The translations under genes and the position numbers were made by a program. 64,000 nt of DNA from BOG-908 sp965198855 (GTDB lineage Bacteria > Pseudomonadota > Alphaproteobacteria > Acetobacterales > Acetobacteraceae), in the NCBI GenBank assembly GCA_965198855.1, contig CBDAPZ010000002.1, positions 1,550,001 through 1,614,000 of the forward strand, written 5' to 3'. Shown here piece after piece: positions 41,377 to 50,444 of the stretch (positions are counted from its first letter, which is position 1; each line of letters opens with the position of its first letter). The notes below the pieces were generated by a model. That model was given only the letters and a program-made list of their open reading frames with translations, had not been told where the DNA came from and ran no database searches.

Positions 41377-43125
41377 CTACCGCCGACCGAACAGACGTTC
41401 GATTTCCGCCTTGCTGAGCTTGATGAAGGTCGGCCTGCCATGGCTGCAGGTGGCGGCACGTGGCGTCGCTTCCATCTGCCGTAGCAGCGCGTCCATCTCT
41501 GCCAGATGCAGCCGCCGCCCGGCGCGAATGCTGCCATGGCAGGCCAGCCGCGCCACGACGGCATCCAGCTTGCGCGAGAGCGCAAATTCGGTGCCGGACT
41601 CCGCCAGTTCGTCGGCAATGTCTTGTATCAGGCGCTGCGGGTCGGGTGCCCCAAGGGCAGCGGGCAGAGCCCGCACCAGGATCGCCCCGGCCCCGAACCC
41701 CTCGAGCTCCACGCCCAGCTTCGCCAGATCCGCGGCTGCCTCGGAGAGGCGTGCGGCATCGGCTTCCGGCAGATCGACCACAGCGGGCAGCAGCAACGCC
41801 TGACTGCGCACCTGGCCCTCGAGCAATTGGGTGCGCAATGCCTCGTGGGTCAGCCGCTCATGGGCCGCATGCTGGTCCACCAGCACCAGCTCCTGATCGG
41901 CTGTGGCGGCCAGGATATAGGTGTCGAGCACCTGTGCCAAAGGGGCGCCGAGCGGATGGCCCGCATCGGGCACCGGCGACGGTTCAGGCGGCCGCGCAGA
42001 GGGCGCGAAGGGCAGCTGGGCCTCTGCCAAACCGCTATAGCGTGACTGGTTGGGCCAGCGGCTGACCAGTTGCAGACTGGGCCGTATCTCCGGCCGTGGT
42101 GCCGCGTTGCCCGCGCCACCGGCGAGCCGGCGCTGTAAGGTGCCGATCACCAGCGAGCGCACCGCATCGGCGTCACGGAAACGCAGCTCGCTTTTCGCCG
42201 GATGCACGTTCACGTCGAGCGCGTCCGGCGGCAGATCGAGCCAGAGGGCCACGATCGGGTAGCGGCCCGCTGCGATGACGTCGCGATACGCCACGCGTAC
42301 CGCCACCCGCAATACGGGATCGGTCACCGGCCGGCCATTGACCACCAAAGACTGTCCGGCCGCCGTCGCTCGGCTGACCATCGGCGCGCAGATGAAGCCC
42401 GACAGCCGCATCTCTGCCCGCGCCTCGTCGATCGCGATCAGCGACTGCGCCGCATCCTGCCCGAGCAGGGCGGCCACCCGTGCCGCACGCTCCTGCGCCG
42501 GCAGATCGTAGACGCAGCGACCCTCGATGGTCAGCCGGAAGGCGACATGCGGCGCCGACAAAGCCAGGCGCCGCGTGGCGGCTTCCGCATGGTCGGCCTC
42601 GCTGCGCGGCGATTTGAGGAATTTGCGCCGCGCCGGTGTCGCGAAGAAAAGATCCTCCACCGTCACCCGTGTGCCCGGTGCCCCCGGTGCGGGAGCCGCC
42701 TGTTCCACGACGCCGCCGGCGACCGCGATCCGGAAGGCATGGCTCGCCTGTGCCGGCCGCGAGATGATGCACAGACGGGCCGCCGCCCCGATGCTGGGTA
42801 GCGCCTCGCCACGAAAACCGAGGGTGGCGATCTGCACCAGCGTCTCGTCGGTGAGCTTGGAGGTGCAATGCCGTTGCACGGCAAGGGTCAGATCCTCCTG
42901 TCCCATGCCGCTGCCATCATCGACGATCTCGATCCGCTCGATGCCGCCGCCGGTCAGCGCCACCGAGATGCGCGTCGCACCTGCATCGAGCGCGTTCTCC
43001 ACCAGCTCCTTCACCACGGCCGCCGGCCGCTCTATCACCTCGCCGGCGGCGATGCGATTGACGAGGTTCTCCGGCAATTGGCGTATGCGCGCTGCTGCGG
43101 GCGCGACTCGGGTGGCGGCGTCCAT
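41377..43125 (-). CDS. mutL: DNA mismatch repair protein MutL, endonuclease type
   Basis: 582 aa. GHKL ATPase motifs are clear: ELVENALDAGAT, DDGSGM, and TLGFRGEALPSI. The C-terminal domain carries DQHAAHERLTHE (residues 417-428), the DQHAx2Ex4E endonuclease motif, together with ACHGSIRAG and CSHGRPTFIKL, so this MutL probably nicks DNA itself (as in bacteria without MutH). Pairs with MutS to direct mismatch repair. A 205-bp gap with the R3 repeat lies upstream. Confidence 0.95.
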   Translation of the reverse strand: MDAATRVAPAAARIRQLPENLVNRIAAGEVIERPAAVVKELVENALDAGATRISVALTGGGIERIEIVDDGSGMGQEDLTLAVQRHCTSKLTDETLVQIATLGFRGEALPSIGAAARLCIISRPAQASHAFRIAVAGGVVEQAAPAPGAPGTRVTVEDLFFATPARRKFLKSPRSEADHAEAATRRLALSAPHVAFRLTIEGRCVYDLPAQERAARVAALLGQDAAQSLIAIDEARAEMRLSGFICAPMVSRATAAGQSLVVNGRPVTDPVLRVAVRVAYRDVIAAGRYPIVALWLDLPPDALDVNVHPAKSELRFRDADAVRSLVIGTLQRRLAGGAGNAAPRPEIRPSLQLVSRWPNQSRYSGLAEAQLPFAPSARPPEPSPVPDAGHPLGAPLAQVLDTYILAATADQELVLVDQHAAHERLTHEALRTQLLEGQVRSQALLLPAVVDLPEADAARLSEAAADLAKLGVELEGFGAGAILVRALPAALGAPDPQRLIQDIADELAESGTEFALSRKLDAVVARLACHGSIRAGRRLHLAEMDALLRQMEATPRAATCSHGRPTFIKLSKAEIERLFGRR

Positions 43126-43196
43126 GACGTGCCTAGCTTAACGGGGAATGTCTTGAAAAAGCTAAAGGCAGCTTTGTGGAGAAGAAAGGAGCCACC

Positions 43197-43314
43197 GGTT
43201 TCGCAGATTAAAATGAAGATGAGGCTGCGGCCTCAGAGCCCATTATGAGGAGAAACGCAGCAGCTTCGGCAATCTTATATAATCTGTGTCATCAGCGTAG
43301 TCTGTGGCTAAACC
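43197..43314. repeat. R3 inverted repeat, copy b
   Basis: Left end GGTTTCGCAGATTA (43197-43210), right end TAATCTG (43280-43286) leading to GGCTAAACC (43306-43314). It contains ATCTGTGTCATC (43282-43293), the reverse complement of a 12-mer in copy a at 23050-23061. A small GAGGC-TGCG-GCCTC tetraloop hairpin (43221-43234) sits inside. The only content of the mutL-DUF3035 gap. Confidence 0.65.
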
Positions 43315-43330
43315 TGGTTGTTGCAGCGCC

Positions 43331-43879
43331 TCAGAAAATACCAAGAAAGCTGGTCTTCGGCTTTTCCTGGATGATGTTCTCCCCAGCCGTCGGCGGCTCG
43401 CCCAGGGCAGCGTTGGTGCGCAGGCGCTGGCTTTCGGCAGTTGCATCCAGAGGTGCGCCCGGCGGCGGTGCGGATTTCCAGAACATCAGGCGGTCGGTGA
43501 GGCTGCGCGAAGGCTGGTCGAGGCTGTGCTCGTTTTCCACCTTCTGGCGGATATCGGCCGGGGCGGCGGGGCCGGCCTGCTGGTCGAGCGCCTGCTGGCC
43601 CGGGGTGACGGGGGCGTTCTGGCTGTTGGTGAGCGCGGTATCTGGCGCCAGGGCAGCTTCTGCCGCCTCCGGAGCGCTGACTTCCTGCGGACGCGCGGCG
43701 CCGGGATCCGGCTGGCGCAGGCTGCCGAAGGTGGGGGGCATGGAAAGCGGTGCGCGGGTCTCGACGGTGAACTCATCGGGCACGCTGCGCGTCAGGCCGA
43801 AACTGCGCTCCACGTCGCCGCAGGCGGCGAGGCAGAGCAGCGGGAGGGCGGTCAGCGATAGTTTCAGAATGGGGGCCAT
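43331..43879 (-). CDS. DUF3035 lipoprotein
   Basis: 182 aa. A lipobox LCLAAC places the lipidated cysteine at C20. The remainder is Ala/Pro/Gln-rich with RSVPDEFTVETRAPLSMPP (about residues 31-49), the DUF3035 signature found in alphaproteobacteria and linked to envelope assembly. ATG 43879 has AAAGGAAG upstream. The gene follows lspA by 11 bp; signal peptidase II is the enzyme that would process it. Confidence 0.88.
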   Translation of the reverse strand: MAPILKLSLTALPLLCLAACGDVERSFGLTRSVPDEFTVETRAPLSMPPTFGSLRQPDPGAARPQEVSAPEAAEAALAPDTALTNSQNAPVTPGQQALDQQAGPAAPADIRQKVENEHSLDQPSRSLTDRLMFWKSAPPPGAPLDATAESQRLRTNAALGEPPTAGENIIQEKPKTSFLGIF

Positions 43880-43890
43880 GGGCGCTTCCT

Positions 43891-44406
43891 TTACGCTTTC
43901 GGCGGCGGTGGCTGCAAGCCGGCGTGATGCGGCAAAACGCTCTCCAGGAGCAAGGTGGCGACCCCCAGCACGATGGCGGAATCGCCAAAATTGAACACGA
44001 AGGGGAACGGATCGAACCCCGCCCAATGCACGTGCACGAAATCCACCACCATGCCGAACCGCGCGCGGTCCACCACATTGCCCACCGCGCCACCCGCAAT
44101 CGCACCCAGTGCAAGCGCCGTCGCCGTGGTCTCGGCACGTCGCAACCAGACCAGTAGACCGGCGACGACCGCGACCGCGACCGCGGCCAGCAGCATCTGC
44201 CCCAGCCCGTGCCCTGCCTGCAGCAGCCCGAAGGTGACACCGTGATTCCAGGTCATCGCGAAATCGAGCAACGGTGGCACCACCGGCACCACGCCGCGCT
44301 CCGGCAGGTCGAGCACATTCAATATGGCGTATTTACTCGCCTGGTCGGCCGCCAGAACGGCAGCCGCCAGCAGCAAAGCGGCAAGGGTGCGTGTTCCGCG
44401 CCTCAT
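43891..44406 (-). CDS. lspA: Lipoprotein signal peptidase (signal peptidase II)
   Basis: 171 aa with four TM helices. The catalytic aspartates lie in GAVGNVVDRARFG and FNFGDSAIVLGV. It cleaves prolipoprotein signal peptides in the inner membrane. The start overlaps the ileS stop by 4 bp, in the classical ribF-ileS-lspA arrangement. Confidence 0.95.
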   Translation of the reverse strand: MRRGTRTLAALLLAAAVLAADQASKYAILNVLDLPERGVVPVVPPLLDFAMTWNHGVTFGLLQAGHGLGQMLLAAVAVAVVAGLLVWLRRAETTATALALGAIAGGAVGNVVDRARFGMVVDFVHVHWAGFDPFPFVFNFGDSAIVLGVATLLLESVLPHHAGLQPPPPKA

Positions 44407-47174
44407 GCCCCAACCGCATCAGCGCAGCGCACACACAATGTAGGGTGGGCAGCGATGCTGCCGACCTCTTCGAGCACGCGCCAGCATCGCGCACATTTCT
44501 CGCCCTGCGCGCGTGGGGCGAGAATACTGACTGTCTCGCCCACGGCGATCGAGACGCCGGAAACGATGGCGATATCCTCCCACTCGGCCTCCGGCAGCAG
44601 CGCCGCCTGTGGTGCGGGCAGAACCAGCTCCAGCCGCGCCTGCAGCGACGAGCCGATCAGATTGGTGCGTCGCGCCTCCTCCAGCACGCTGGTCATCTCG
44701 CCGCGCAAGGCGCGCACCTTGTCCCATTTCGTAGCCAGCGCCGCATCGCGCCAGGTCTCCGGCACGGTTGCAAACGGCTCCAGATGCACGCTGGTCTCTT
44801 CGCCGAAGCGCGAGGTCCAGGCCTCTTCCGCGGTGAAACACAGCACCGGCGCCAGCCAGGTGCACAGGCAGCGATGCAGATGGTCCAGCACGGTGCGCGC
44901 CGCACGGCGTTTGAGCGTATCCGGACGATCGCAATACAGCGAATCCTTGCGGATATCGAAGTAGAACGCCGAGAGGTCGGCGGCGCAGAACGCGTGGATG
45001 TCTGGCACCACGCCCGTCCAGTCGTAATCCTGCGCGGCACTGCGCACACGCTCGGACAGCACATGCAGACGATGCAGGATATAGCGCTCGAGCTCCGGCA
45101 TCTCGGCGTAATCCACACGCTCATCTTCGGAAAATCCGGCAACACTGCCGAGCAGCCAGCGCAGCGTGTTGCGCAAGCGGCGATACAGCTCCGCCTGCTG
45201 TTTCAAAATTTCCTTGCCGATACGCTGGTCTTCGTTGATGTCGGAATTCATCACCCACAGACGCAGGATGTCCGCACCATATTCGTCGGTGATTTTCTGC
45301 GGGGCCACCACATTGCCCACAGACTTGCTCATCTTCCGCCCGTGCTCGTCGAGCGTGAAACCATGCGTCAGCACCGCCTTGAACGGTGCGTGGCCGCGCG
45401 ATCCCACTGCCTCAAGCAGGGAAGATTGAAACCAGCCGCGATGCTGGTCGGAGCCTTCGAGATACAGATCCGCCGGCCACGGCAAGCCGCGCGCCTCCAG
45501 GGTGAAGGCATGGGTGGATCCGGATTCGAACCACACATCAACGATGTCGCGCACCTGCTCGTAAGCGTCCGGATCATACGCATTGCCGAGGAACCGCGCC
45601 GGCGGCGACGAATACCAGGCATCCGCCCCTTCGGTGGTGAACGCCTCGGTGATGCGCGCGATCACCGCCGGATCGCGCAGCACTTCGCCGGTCTTCTTCT
45701 CGACGAAGACCGGGATCGGCACGCCCCAGGCGCGCTGACGGCTAATGCACCAGTCCGGCCGGTTGCCGACCATGCTGGAGAATCGCGTCTTCGCCGAAGC
45801 CGGCACGAACTGCGTCTTGTCGATCTCGGCAAGCGCTTTTTCGCGGATATGCTCTGGCCCATCCATGCGAATGAACCATTGCGGTGTGGCGCGGAAAATC
45901 AGCGGCGCCTTGCTGCGCCACGAATGCGGATAGGAATGGACGATCGTCCCCTGCTTCACCAGGCCGCCGGCCGCAATCAGCGCCTCGCAGACCGGTTTGG
46001 ACGCCTTGTACACATGCACGCCGGCAAAGAGCGGCACCCACGGAAAATACGTGCCGTCATCGGCAACCGTCTCTGGCACCGCAATGCTGTTGGCGCGGCC
46101 AAGCACAAAATCGTCCTCGCCATGGCCCGGCGCGATATGTACGAAACCGGTGCCGGCCGTGGTGGTGACGAAATCGCCCTCGAGCATCGGCACGTCGAAA
46201 TCATACCCTTGGCCACGTAACGGATGCTTGCAGAGCAGGCCGACAAACTCGGTGCCGGCATGCACCTGCAGCACATGGTGCTGGGTGATGCCGGTCTCGG
46301 TTAGAAACTGCGGCAGCAAGGCAAGAGCCACCAGCAGCGTCTCGCCCGGCCGGCACAGGCTGCCTTCAGCCACTTCGTCCACGACGAAGCGCGCATATTC
46401 GATCTCGCCGCCATAGGCGATGGCACGGTTGCCCGGCATGGTCCACGGCGTAGTGGTCCAGATCACCACCGACGCATCCTGCAGAGGGCCTGGTGTGGTC
46501 ACCGGAAAACGCACCCAGATGGTGGTGCTGGTGTGATCGGCATATTCCACTTCGGCTTCCGCGAGTGCCGTCTTCTCGACGACGCTCCACATCACCGGCC
46601 GCAGGCCGCGATACAGCGCGCCGTTTAGCACGAAGCGGCCGATCTCGCCGGCGATCGACGCCTCTGACGAAAAATCCATCGTGGCGTAGCGGTTTTGCCA
46701 ATCGCCGTTAACGCCCAGACGCTGGAATTCGGCCGTCTGTATCTCGAGCCATTTGCCCGCATAGGCGCGGCATTCGGCGCGGAAATCCAGGATCGGCACG
46801 GCATCCTTGTCCCGGCCGGCTTTGCGGTACTCCTCCTCGATGCGCCATTCGATCGGCAGGCCGTGGCAATCCCAGCCGGGCACGTAATACGCATCGTAGC
46901 CGGCCATCTGTCGGGCGCGGTTGATCACGTCCTTCAGGATCTTGTTGAGCGCGTGGCCGATATGGATGTTGCCGTTCGCGTAAGGTGGGCCGTCATGCAG
47001 GATGAATTTTTTCCGGCCCTCGCCTTGGGCGCGCAGCTTCTCCCACAGTCCCATGCGCTGCCAGCGGGCGAGGATGGCCGGCTCCTTCTTCGGCAGGTCG
47101 CCACGCATGGGGAAGGTGGTGGTGGGTAGGAAAACGGTGTCGCGGTAGTCGCGCCCCGCTGGCTGATCGGTCAT
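44403..47174 (-). CDS. ileS: Isoleucyl-tRNA synthetase
   Basis: 923 aa class I synthetase. HIGH appears in NGNIHIGHALNK (about residue 73), KMSKS in GRKMSKSVGN (about 614). C-terminal zinc ligands are in CARCWR and CVRCADAVG. The editing CP1 domain includes TTTAGTGFVHIAPGHGEDD (about residues 338-356). It overlaps ribF by 4 bp. Confidence 0.97.
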   Translation of the reverse strand: MTDQPAGRDYRDTVFLPTTTFPMRGDLPKKEPAILARWQRMGLWEKLRAQGEGRKKFILHDGPPYANGNIHIGHALNKILKDVINRARQMAGYDAYYVPGWDCHGLPIEWRIEEEYRKAGRDKDAVPILDFRAECRAYAGKWLEIQTAEFQRLGVNGDWQNRYATMDFSSEASIAGEIGRFVLNGALYRGLRPVMWSVVEKTALAEAEVEYADHTSTTIWVRFPVTTPGPLQDASVVIWTTTPWTMPGNRAIAYGGEIEYARFVVDEVAEGSLCRPGETLLVALALLPQFLTETGITQHHVLQVHAGTEFVGLLCKHPLRGQGYDFDVPMLEGDFVTTTAGTGFVHIAPGHGEDDFVLGRANSIAVPETVADDGTYFPWVPLFAGVHVYKASKPVCEALIAAGGLVKQGTIVHSYPHSWRSKAPLIFRATPQWFIRMDGPEHIREKALAEIDKTQFVPASAKTRFSSMVGNRPDWCISRQRAWGVPIPVFVEKKTGEVLRDPAVIARITEAFTTEGADAWYSSPPARFLGNAYDPDAYEQVRDIVDVWFESGSTHAFTLEARGLPWPADLYLEGSDQHRGWFQSSLLEAVGSRGHAPFKAVLTHGFTLDEHGRKMSKSVGNVVAPQKITDEYGADILRLWVMNSDINEDQRIGKEILKQQAELYRRLRNTLRWLLGSVAGFSEDERVDYAEMPELERYILHRLHVLSERVRSAAQDYDWTGVVPDIHAFCAADLSAFYFDIRKDSLYCDRPDTLKRRAARTVLDHLHRCLCTWLAPVLCFTAEEAWTSRFGEETSVHLEPFATVPETWRDAALATKWDKVRALRGEMTSVLEEARRTNLIGSSLQARLELVLPAPQAALLPEAEWEDIAIVSGVSIAVGETVSILAPRAQGEKCARCWRVLEEVGSIAAHPTLCVRCADAVGA

Positions 47175-48124
47175 GATACGGTGTCCGGCTTTGGCGTGGG
47201 AAGGCGCGCCAGGCTTTGGCGTGCTGCTTCGGCATCCATAAGGATCTGGGCTTTAAGTGCGTCGAACGAGGCGAATTTCTGTTCCTCGCGAAGATAGATG
47301 TGCAGCGCTACCGAGAGCTCCTGCCCATAGAGGTCCCCGTCGAAATCGAACAGATGCGCCTCCAGCCGGCTTTCGAGCCCGGCCGCTACCGTCGGACGGC
47401 GGCCGATATTGGCGACGCCGCGACATTGACGCCCATCCGGCAGCCGCGCGATCACGGCATAGACGCCTCGCGCCGGCTCCAGATGGCCGCCGAGCGGGAC
47501 ATTCGCGGTGGGGAAACCGATGGTGCGGCCACGCTGGTCGCCATGCGCCACCACGCCGCGAATGGCCCAGGGACGGCCCAGTTCGGCCGCCGCACGCTCC
47601 GGGTAGCCGTCCTGCAGCGATCGCCGTATGCGGCTCGATGAAATGGGCCCGCCGACATCAACCAGCGGGGGCACCACGGTCAGCCCCATGCCGAGCCGCT
47701 CTGCCTGGGCCGCCAGAAAGGCCACATCGCCCCCCCGCCGATGGCCGAACGCGAAATCCGGACCGCAGGCTAGATGGGCTGCCCCCAAACCGCCATGGAG
47801 CACCTCGCGCAGAAAGTGCTCGGCCGAGAAACGCGAAAACTCGGCGTTGAACGGCAATTCATAGACCAGCGTCACGCCAAGGGCCGCCAGTGCCGCTCTC
47901 CGCTCAGCCGCCAGCGAAAGCCGGAATGGCGGGTCGTCCGGCCGAAAGAAGCTGCGCGGATGCGGCTCGAAGGTCAGCACGGCGAGCGGCAGGTCGGGCC
48001 GCGCTGCATGGGCCGCACGGATCAGGGTGGCATGGCCCAGATGCACGCCGTCGAAATTACCCAGGGCGATCGCGGCGCCGCGGGCGGAGGCGGGCAGCCC
48101 GGTCCAGTCGGAAAAACTCTGCAT
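47171..48124 (-). CDS. ribF: Bifunctional riboflavin kinase/FAD synthetase
   Basis: 317 aa. N-terminal nucleotidyltransferase: ALGNFDGVHLGHATLI, the HxGH-type site; PDFAFGHRRGG is around residue 115. C-terminal kinase: GRTIGFPTANVP and GVANIGRRPTV. ATG 48124 gives the usual N-terminus; the frame stays open upstream without similarity. No FMN riboswitch is seen upstream. Confidence 0.95.
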   Translation of the reverse strand: MQSFSDWTGLPASARGAAIALGNFDGVHLGHATLIRAAHAARPDLPLAVLTFEPHPRSFFRPDDPPFRLSLAAERRAALAALGVTLVYELPFNAEFSRFSAEHFLREVLHGGLGAAHLACGPDFAFGHRRGGDVAFLAAQAERLGMGLTVVPPLVDVGGPISSSRIRRSLQDGYPERAAAELGRPWAIRGVVAHGDQRGRTIGFPTANVPLGGHLEPARGVYAVIARLPDGRQCRGVANIGRRPTVAAGLESRLEAHLFDFDGDLYGQELSVALHIYLREEQKFASFDALKAQILMDAEAARQSLARLPTPKPDTVS

Positions 48125-48253
48125 GGCGCGGCTTTGTCGGCCAATTAGGCCCACCGGGCAAGGCCGCGGCCGCCTATGTCCGCTCCTCGGAAAGGTCGGG
48201 TTGCCCGGGCTGCTTCCTGGGCTAAACCGTGGCCACGAACGGAGACCGACCCT

Positions 48254-48985
48254 ATGACCGAACACGACATCGCAGAACGGCTTCTGGCAGCCCATACCGG
48301 CACCGGGCCTACAGCGATCACGGTGGCAGACGAACGCCAGGCCTACGCGGTGCAACACCTGGTAGCTGACAGGCTGGGGCCGATTGGCGGCTGGAAAGTG
48401 GGCGCGCCCGGTCCGTCAGCACCACCCAGCTGCGCGCCCATGTTGCAAGCCAACCTCTTCCAGGGCCCAAAAAACCTCGACTCGAAGGTTTTCATGCAGC
48501 GCGAGGTCGAATCCGAAATCGGCTTTACCTTCAAGACCGGTCTGCCGCCACGCGACACTCCCTACACCGCCGCCGAGGTGATCACCGCTATCGGCACCTG
48601 CCAGCCCGGCCTGGAAGTGCTGCAATCACGCCTTGAGAACCCAGGTGCTGCGAGCCCATTGGCCTTGCTCGCGGACTTCATACAGACCGGCGCCTATGTC
48701 TGGGGCGAACCGATCGCCGACTGGCAGAGCATCGATTTCACCGCGATGCAGGTCATACAGACCATCTCGGACGGACCAAGCGTGACACGCATCGGCAACC
48801 CGGCCGGCGACATGGTGCGGCTGATGGTGTGGCTGGCAAATACCGGCACGGTCTGGGCCGGCGGCATCATGGCCGGGCAACTGGTCACCTGCGGCTCGTG
48901 GACAGGCAAGACACAGGCGCCCGCCAAATGCGAGGTTGAGGCCGAGTTCATCGGCGCCCGGCCGGTGCGCCTGCGGTTCGGTTAG
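48254..48985 (+). CDS. 2-keto-4-pentenoate hydratase/FAH-like family protein
   Basis: 243 aa, MhpD-like. GGWKVGAPGPSAPP is the substrate-contact region near residue 45; VESEIGFTFKTGLPP (about 82) holds the metal-binding Glu of the family. Members add water to 2-hydroxypenta-2,4-dienoates or decarboxylate related acids in meta-cleavage pathways. No aromatic dioxygenase lies beside it. ATG 48254 selected. Confidence 0.85.
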   Translation: MTEHDIAERLLAAHTGTGPTAITVADERQAYAVQHLVADRLGPIGGWKVGAPGPSAPPSCAPMLQANLFQGPKNLDSKVFMQREVESEIGFTFKTGLPPRDTPYTAAEVITAIGTCQPGLEVLQSRLENPGAASPLALLADFIQTGAYVWGEPIADWQSIDFTAMQVIQTISDGPSVTRIGNPAGDMVRLMVWLANTGTVWAGGIMAGQLVTCGSWTGKTQAPAKCEVEAEFIGARPVRLRFG

Positions 48986-49014
48986 GCCCGGGAGCCGAGC
49001 CCCTTAGCCCTAAC

Positions 49015-49275
49015 TCAGGCAAATTCCCGCACGCGGGGGCGGGATTCTGCTTGCTGGCTGCGCACCGGGATCAGGCACGCAGGCAGCTCCTTGCGCACGA
49101 CAGGGCGCAACGCCGGCGATCCTGACTGTGGCCCCGGTGGCGGCGGTTCGGATTGCGGTGGCCAGGAATCGCCGCCGCGGCCGCGTCGCAGGGCCATCAG
49201 ATCGCGTACGGCGAGCACGAGTGGGACGCCGAAGGTCAGGGCGCCGGAGAGCAGGATTTGTGCAGCTTGGGTCAT
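49015..49275 (-). CDS. Hypothetical protein, one membrane segment and Pro-rich tail
   Basis: 86 aa. One hydrophobic helix (about residues 4-24) ends in ALRRGRGG, positive-inside, followed by a Pro/Ser-rich cytoplasmic tail. No family recognised. ATG 49275 is chosen because it begins at the helix. Confidence 0.5.
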   Translation of the reverse strand: MTQAAQILLSGALTFGVPLVLAVRDLMALRRGRGGDSWPPQSEPPPPGPQSGSPALRPVVRKELPACLIPVRSQQAESRPRVREFA

Positions 49276-49470
49276 GTCGGTCCCAGTGCTTTGGCGGGGG
49301 GGCGTTTGCGGGTTACCCAGCATGGCACTCGTCCGCCGCTGGTGGCCAGCGCAAAATCATCTCGGTCCGAGGTTGGGCGTTGCCAATGGTTACGCAACCG
49401 CTATGCGCGCCCCTACGTTCGGCTGTTACAGAGGCGCTAGCCTCATGCACATGAACAAGGGCTTCCAACC

Positions 49471-49590
49471 ATGAAACAAGCAATCGCGGCTTTATTGCTG
49501 CTGGCACTGGCGGTGCCGCTCTCGGGCTGCATCATCGAGGGGCGCCCAGGCGGCGGTTGGTGCTATTACCATCCCTATCGCTGCAGGTAA
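49471..49590 (+). CDS. Very small lipoprotein (39 aa)
   Basis: 39 aa: MKQAIAALLLLALAVPLSGC then IIEGRPGGGWCYYHPYRCR. The lipobox LSGC makes C20 the lipidation site; the mature peptide has two further cysteines. It is followed within 6 bp by a strong terminator, which supports a real transcript. Related tiny lipoproteins with a CYY/HP..CR tail occur in Acetobacteraceae by style (inference). Too short for most gene finders. Confidence 0.75.
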   Translation: MKQAIAALLLLALAVPLSGCIIEGRPGGGWCYYHPYRCR

Positions 49591-49595
49591 TAGCG

Positions 49596-49633
49596 AAAAA
49601 AAGGCGCCGGGAGAGATCTCCCGGCGCCTTTTT
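49596..49633. terminator. Strong bidirectional intrinsic terminator
   Basis: GGCGCCGGGAGA (49603-49614) pairs perfectly with TCTCCCGGCGCC (49617-49628), flanked by seven A and five T. It serves the 39-aa lipoprotein and the convergent SYLF gene, which ends 18 bp further. Confidence 0.92.
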
Positions 49634-49651
49634 CATGTTTGTCAGTGATGT

Positions 49652-50332
49652 TTAGCTTAGTGCATCCAGCATGCGGCGCAGGCTGCTGGCGGCAGGGCTG
49701 CTGACGCGGTGGCGCAGCACGATGTCGCTCGTGGTGACCGGACGACCGTAATAGCTGGCATTGGCGTTGTTCTGCGCGGCGATCACGGTGCCGTCGAGCT
49801 TGATGCCGGCATAGGCGCCCGAGGACGAGGCCCAGACAACCACGTCCGCGCCGGCGGCCGCGGTGGTCGCACCTTCGACGTCGGAGCCGAGCGTGGCGAT
49901 AGCGAGGGCAGCGTCGGCGCCGATCTTGAAATGGTCATGCATGATCGCGTCGAGTGCTTTCTGCGAGCGGATGAACATGATCATCTCACTCTCGGCGGCG
50001 CCGATCTGCAGGCCGAAGCTCGCCGAGGCCACGGTGTAGAAAGCCGGGTCGCTCCAGCCATGCGGGCCGCGCACCATAAGTAGTGCGTCGCCGCCTTCAC
50101 CGCCGACGAAGAAACCGGCTTTGAAGATGCGCGGTGCGATCAGCACGGCGCGGGCGGTCTGGAGCAACTGGCGGGCGTTGCCGAATTCCTTGTCGTGCCG
50201 CAGATCCTGCAGGGTGCCGACGGCGTGGTCGATATCGGCCTGCTGGTCGGGGCCGGCGAAGGCGGGTGCTGCGCCCAGCGCAAGCGTGCCGAGAATGGTG
50301 GCTGTTGTAGCCCACCGTTTGAAAGTCATCAT
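49652..50332 (-). CDS. SYLF-domain (Ysc84-like) lipid-binding protein
   Basis: 226 aa with a signal peptide (about residues 1-26, ending AFAG). The SYLF/Ysc84 core includes ARAVLIAPRIFKAGFFVGGEGG (about residues 58-80), ASFGLQIGAAESEMIMF and WASSSGAYAGIKLDGTVI. These domains bind phospholipids; bacterial members are periplasmic. Starts with ATGATG (50332/50329) and AGGAA upstream. Confidence 0.9.
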   Translation of the reverse strand: MMTFKRWATTATILGTLALGAAPAFAGPDQQADIDHAVGTLQDLRHDKEFGNARQLLQTARAVLIAPRIFKAGFFVGGEGGDALLMVRGPHGWSDPAFYTVASASFGLQIGAAESEMIMFIRSQKALDAIMHDHFKIGADAALAIATLGSDVEGATTAAAGADVVVWASSSGAYAGIKLDGTVIAAQNNANASYYGRPVTTSDIVLRHRVSSPAASSLRRMLDALS

Positions 50333-50444
50333 CGATTCCTGCTCCTCGAAAATCTGCAAGCCGGGCCTGGCATGTGGCCGGCTACGGGGCGGATAACCGT
50401 GCTCAATGCGAATCGTTCCCGCGCTCGCGTGAAAATCGCGCCAG

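Noticed and set aside
44274..46220. 648-aa open frame antisense to ileS
   Set aside because: Shadow of the isoleucyl-tRNA synthetase, which has intact HIGH and KMSKS motifs.
48125..48253. FMN riboswitch upstream of ribF
   Set aside because: No multi-helix leader visible in the 129 bp; only the ribF start region and an antisense start.
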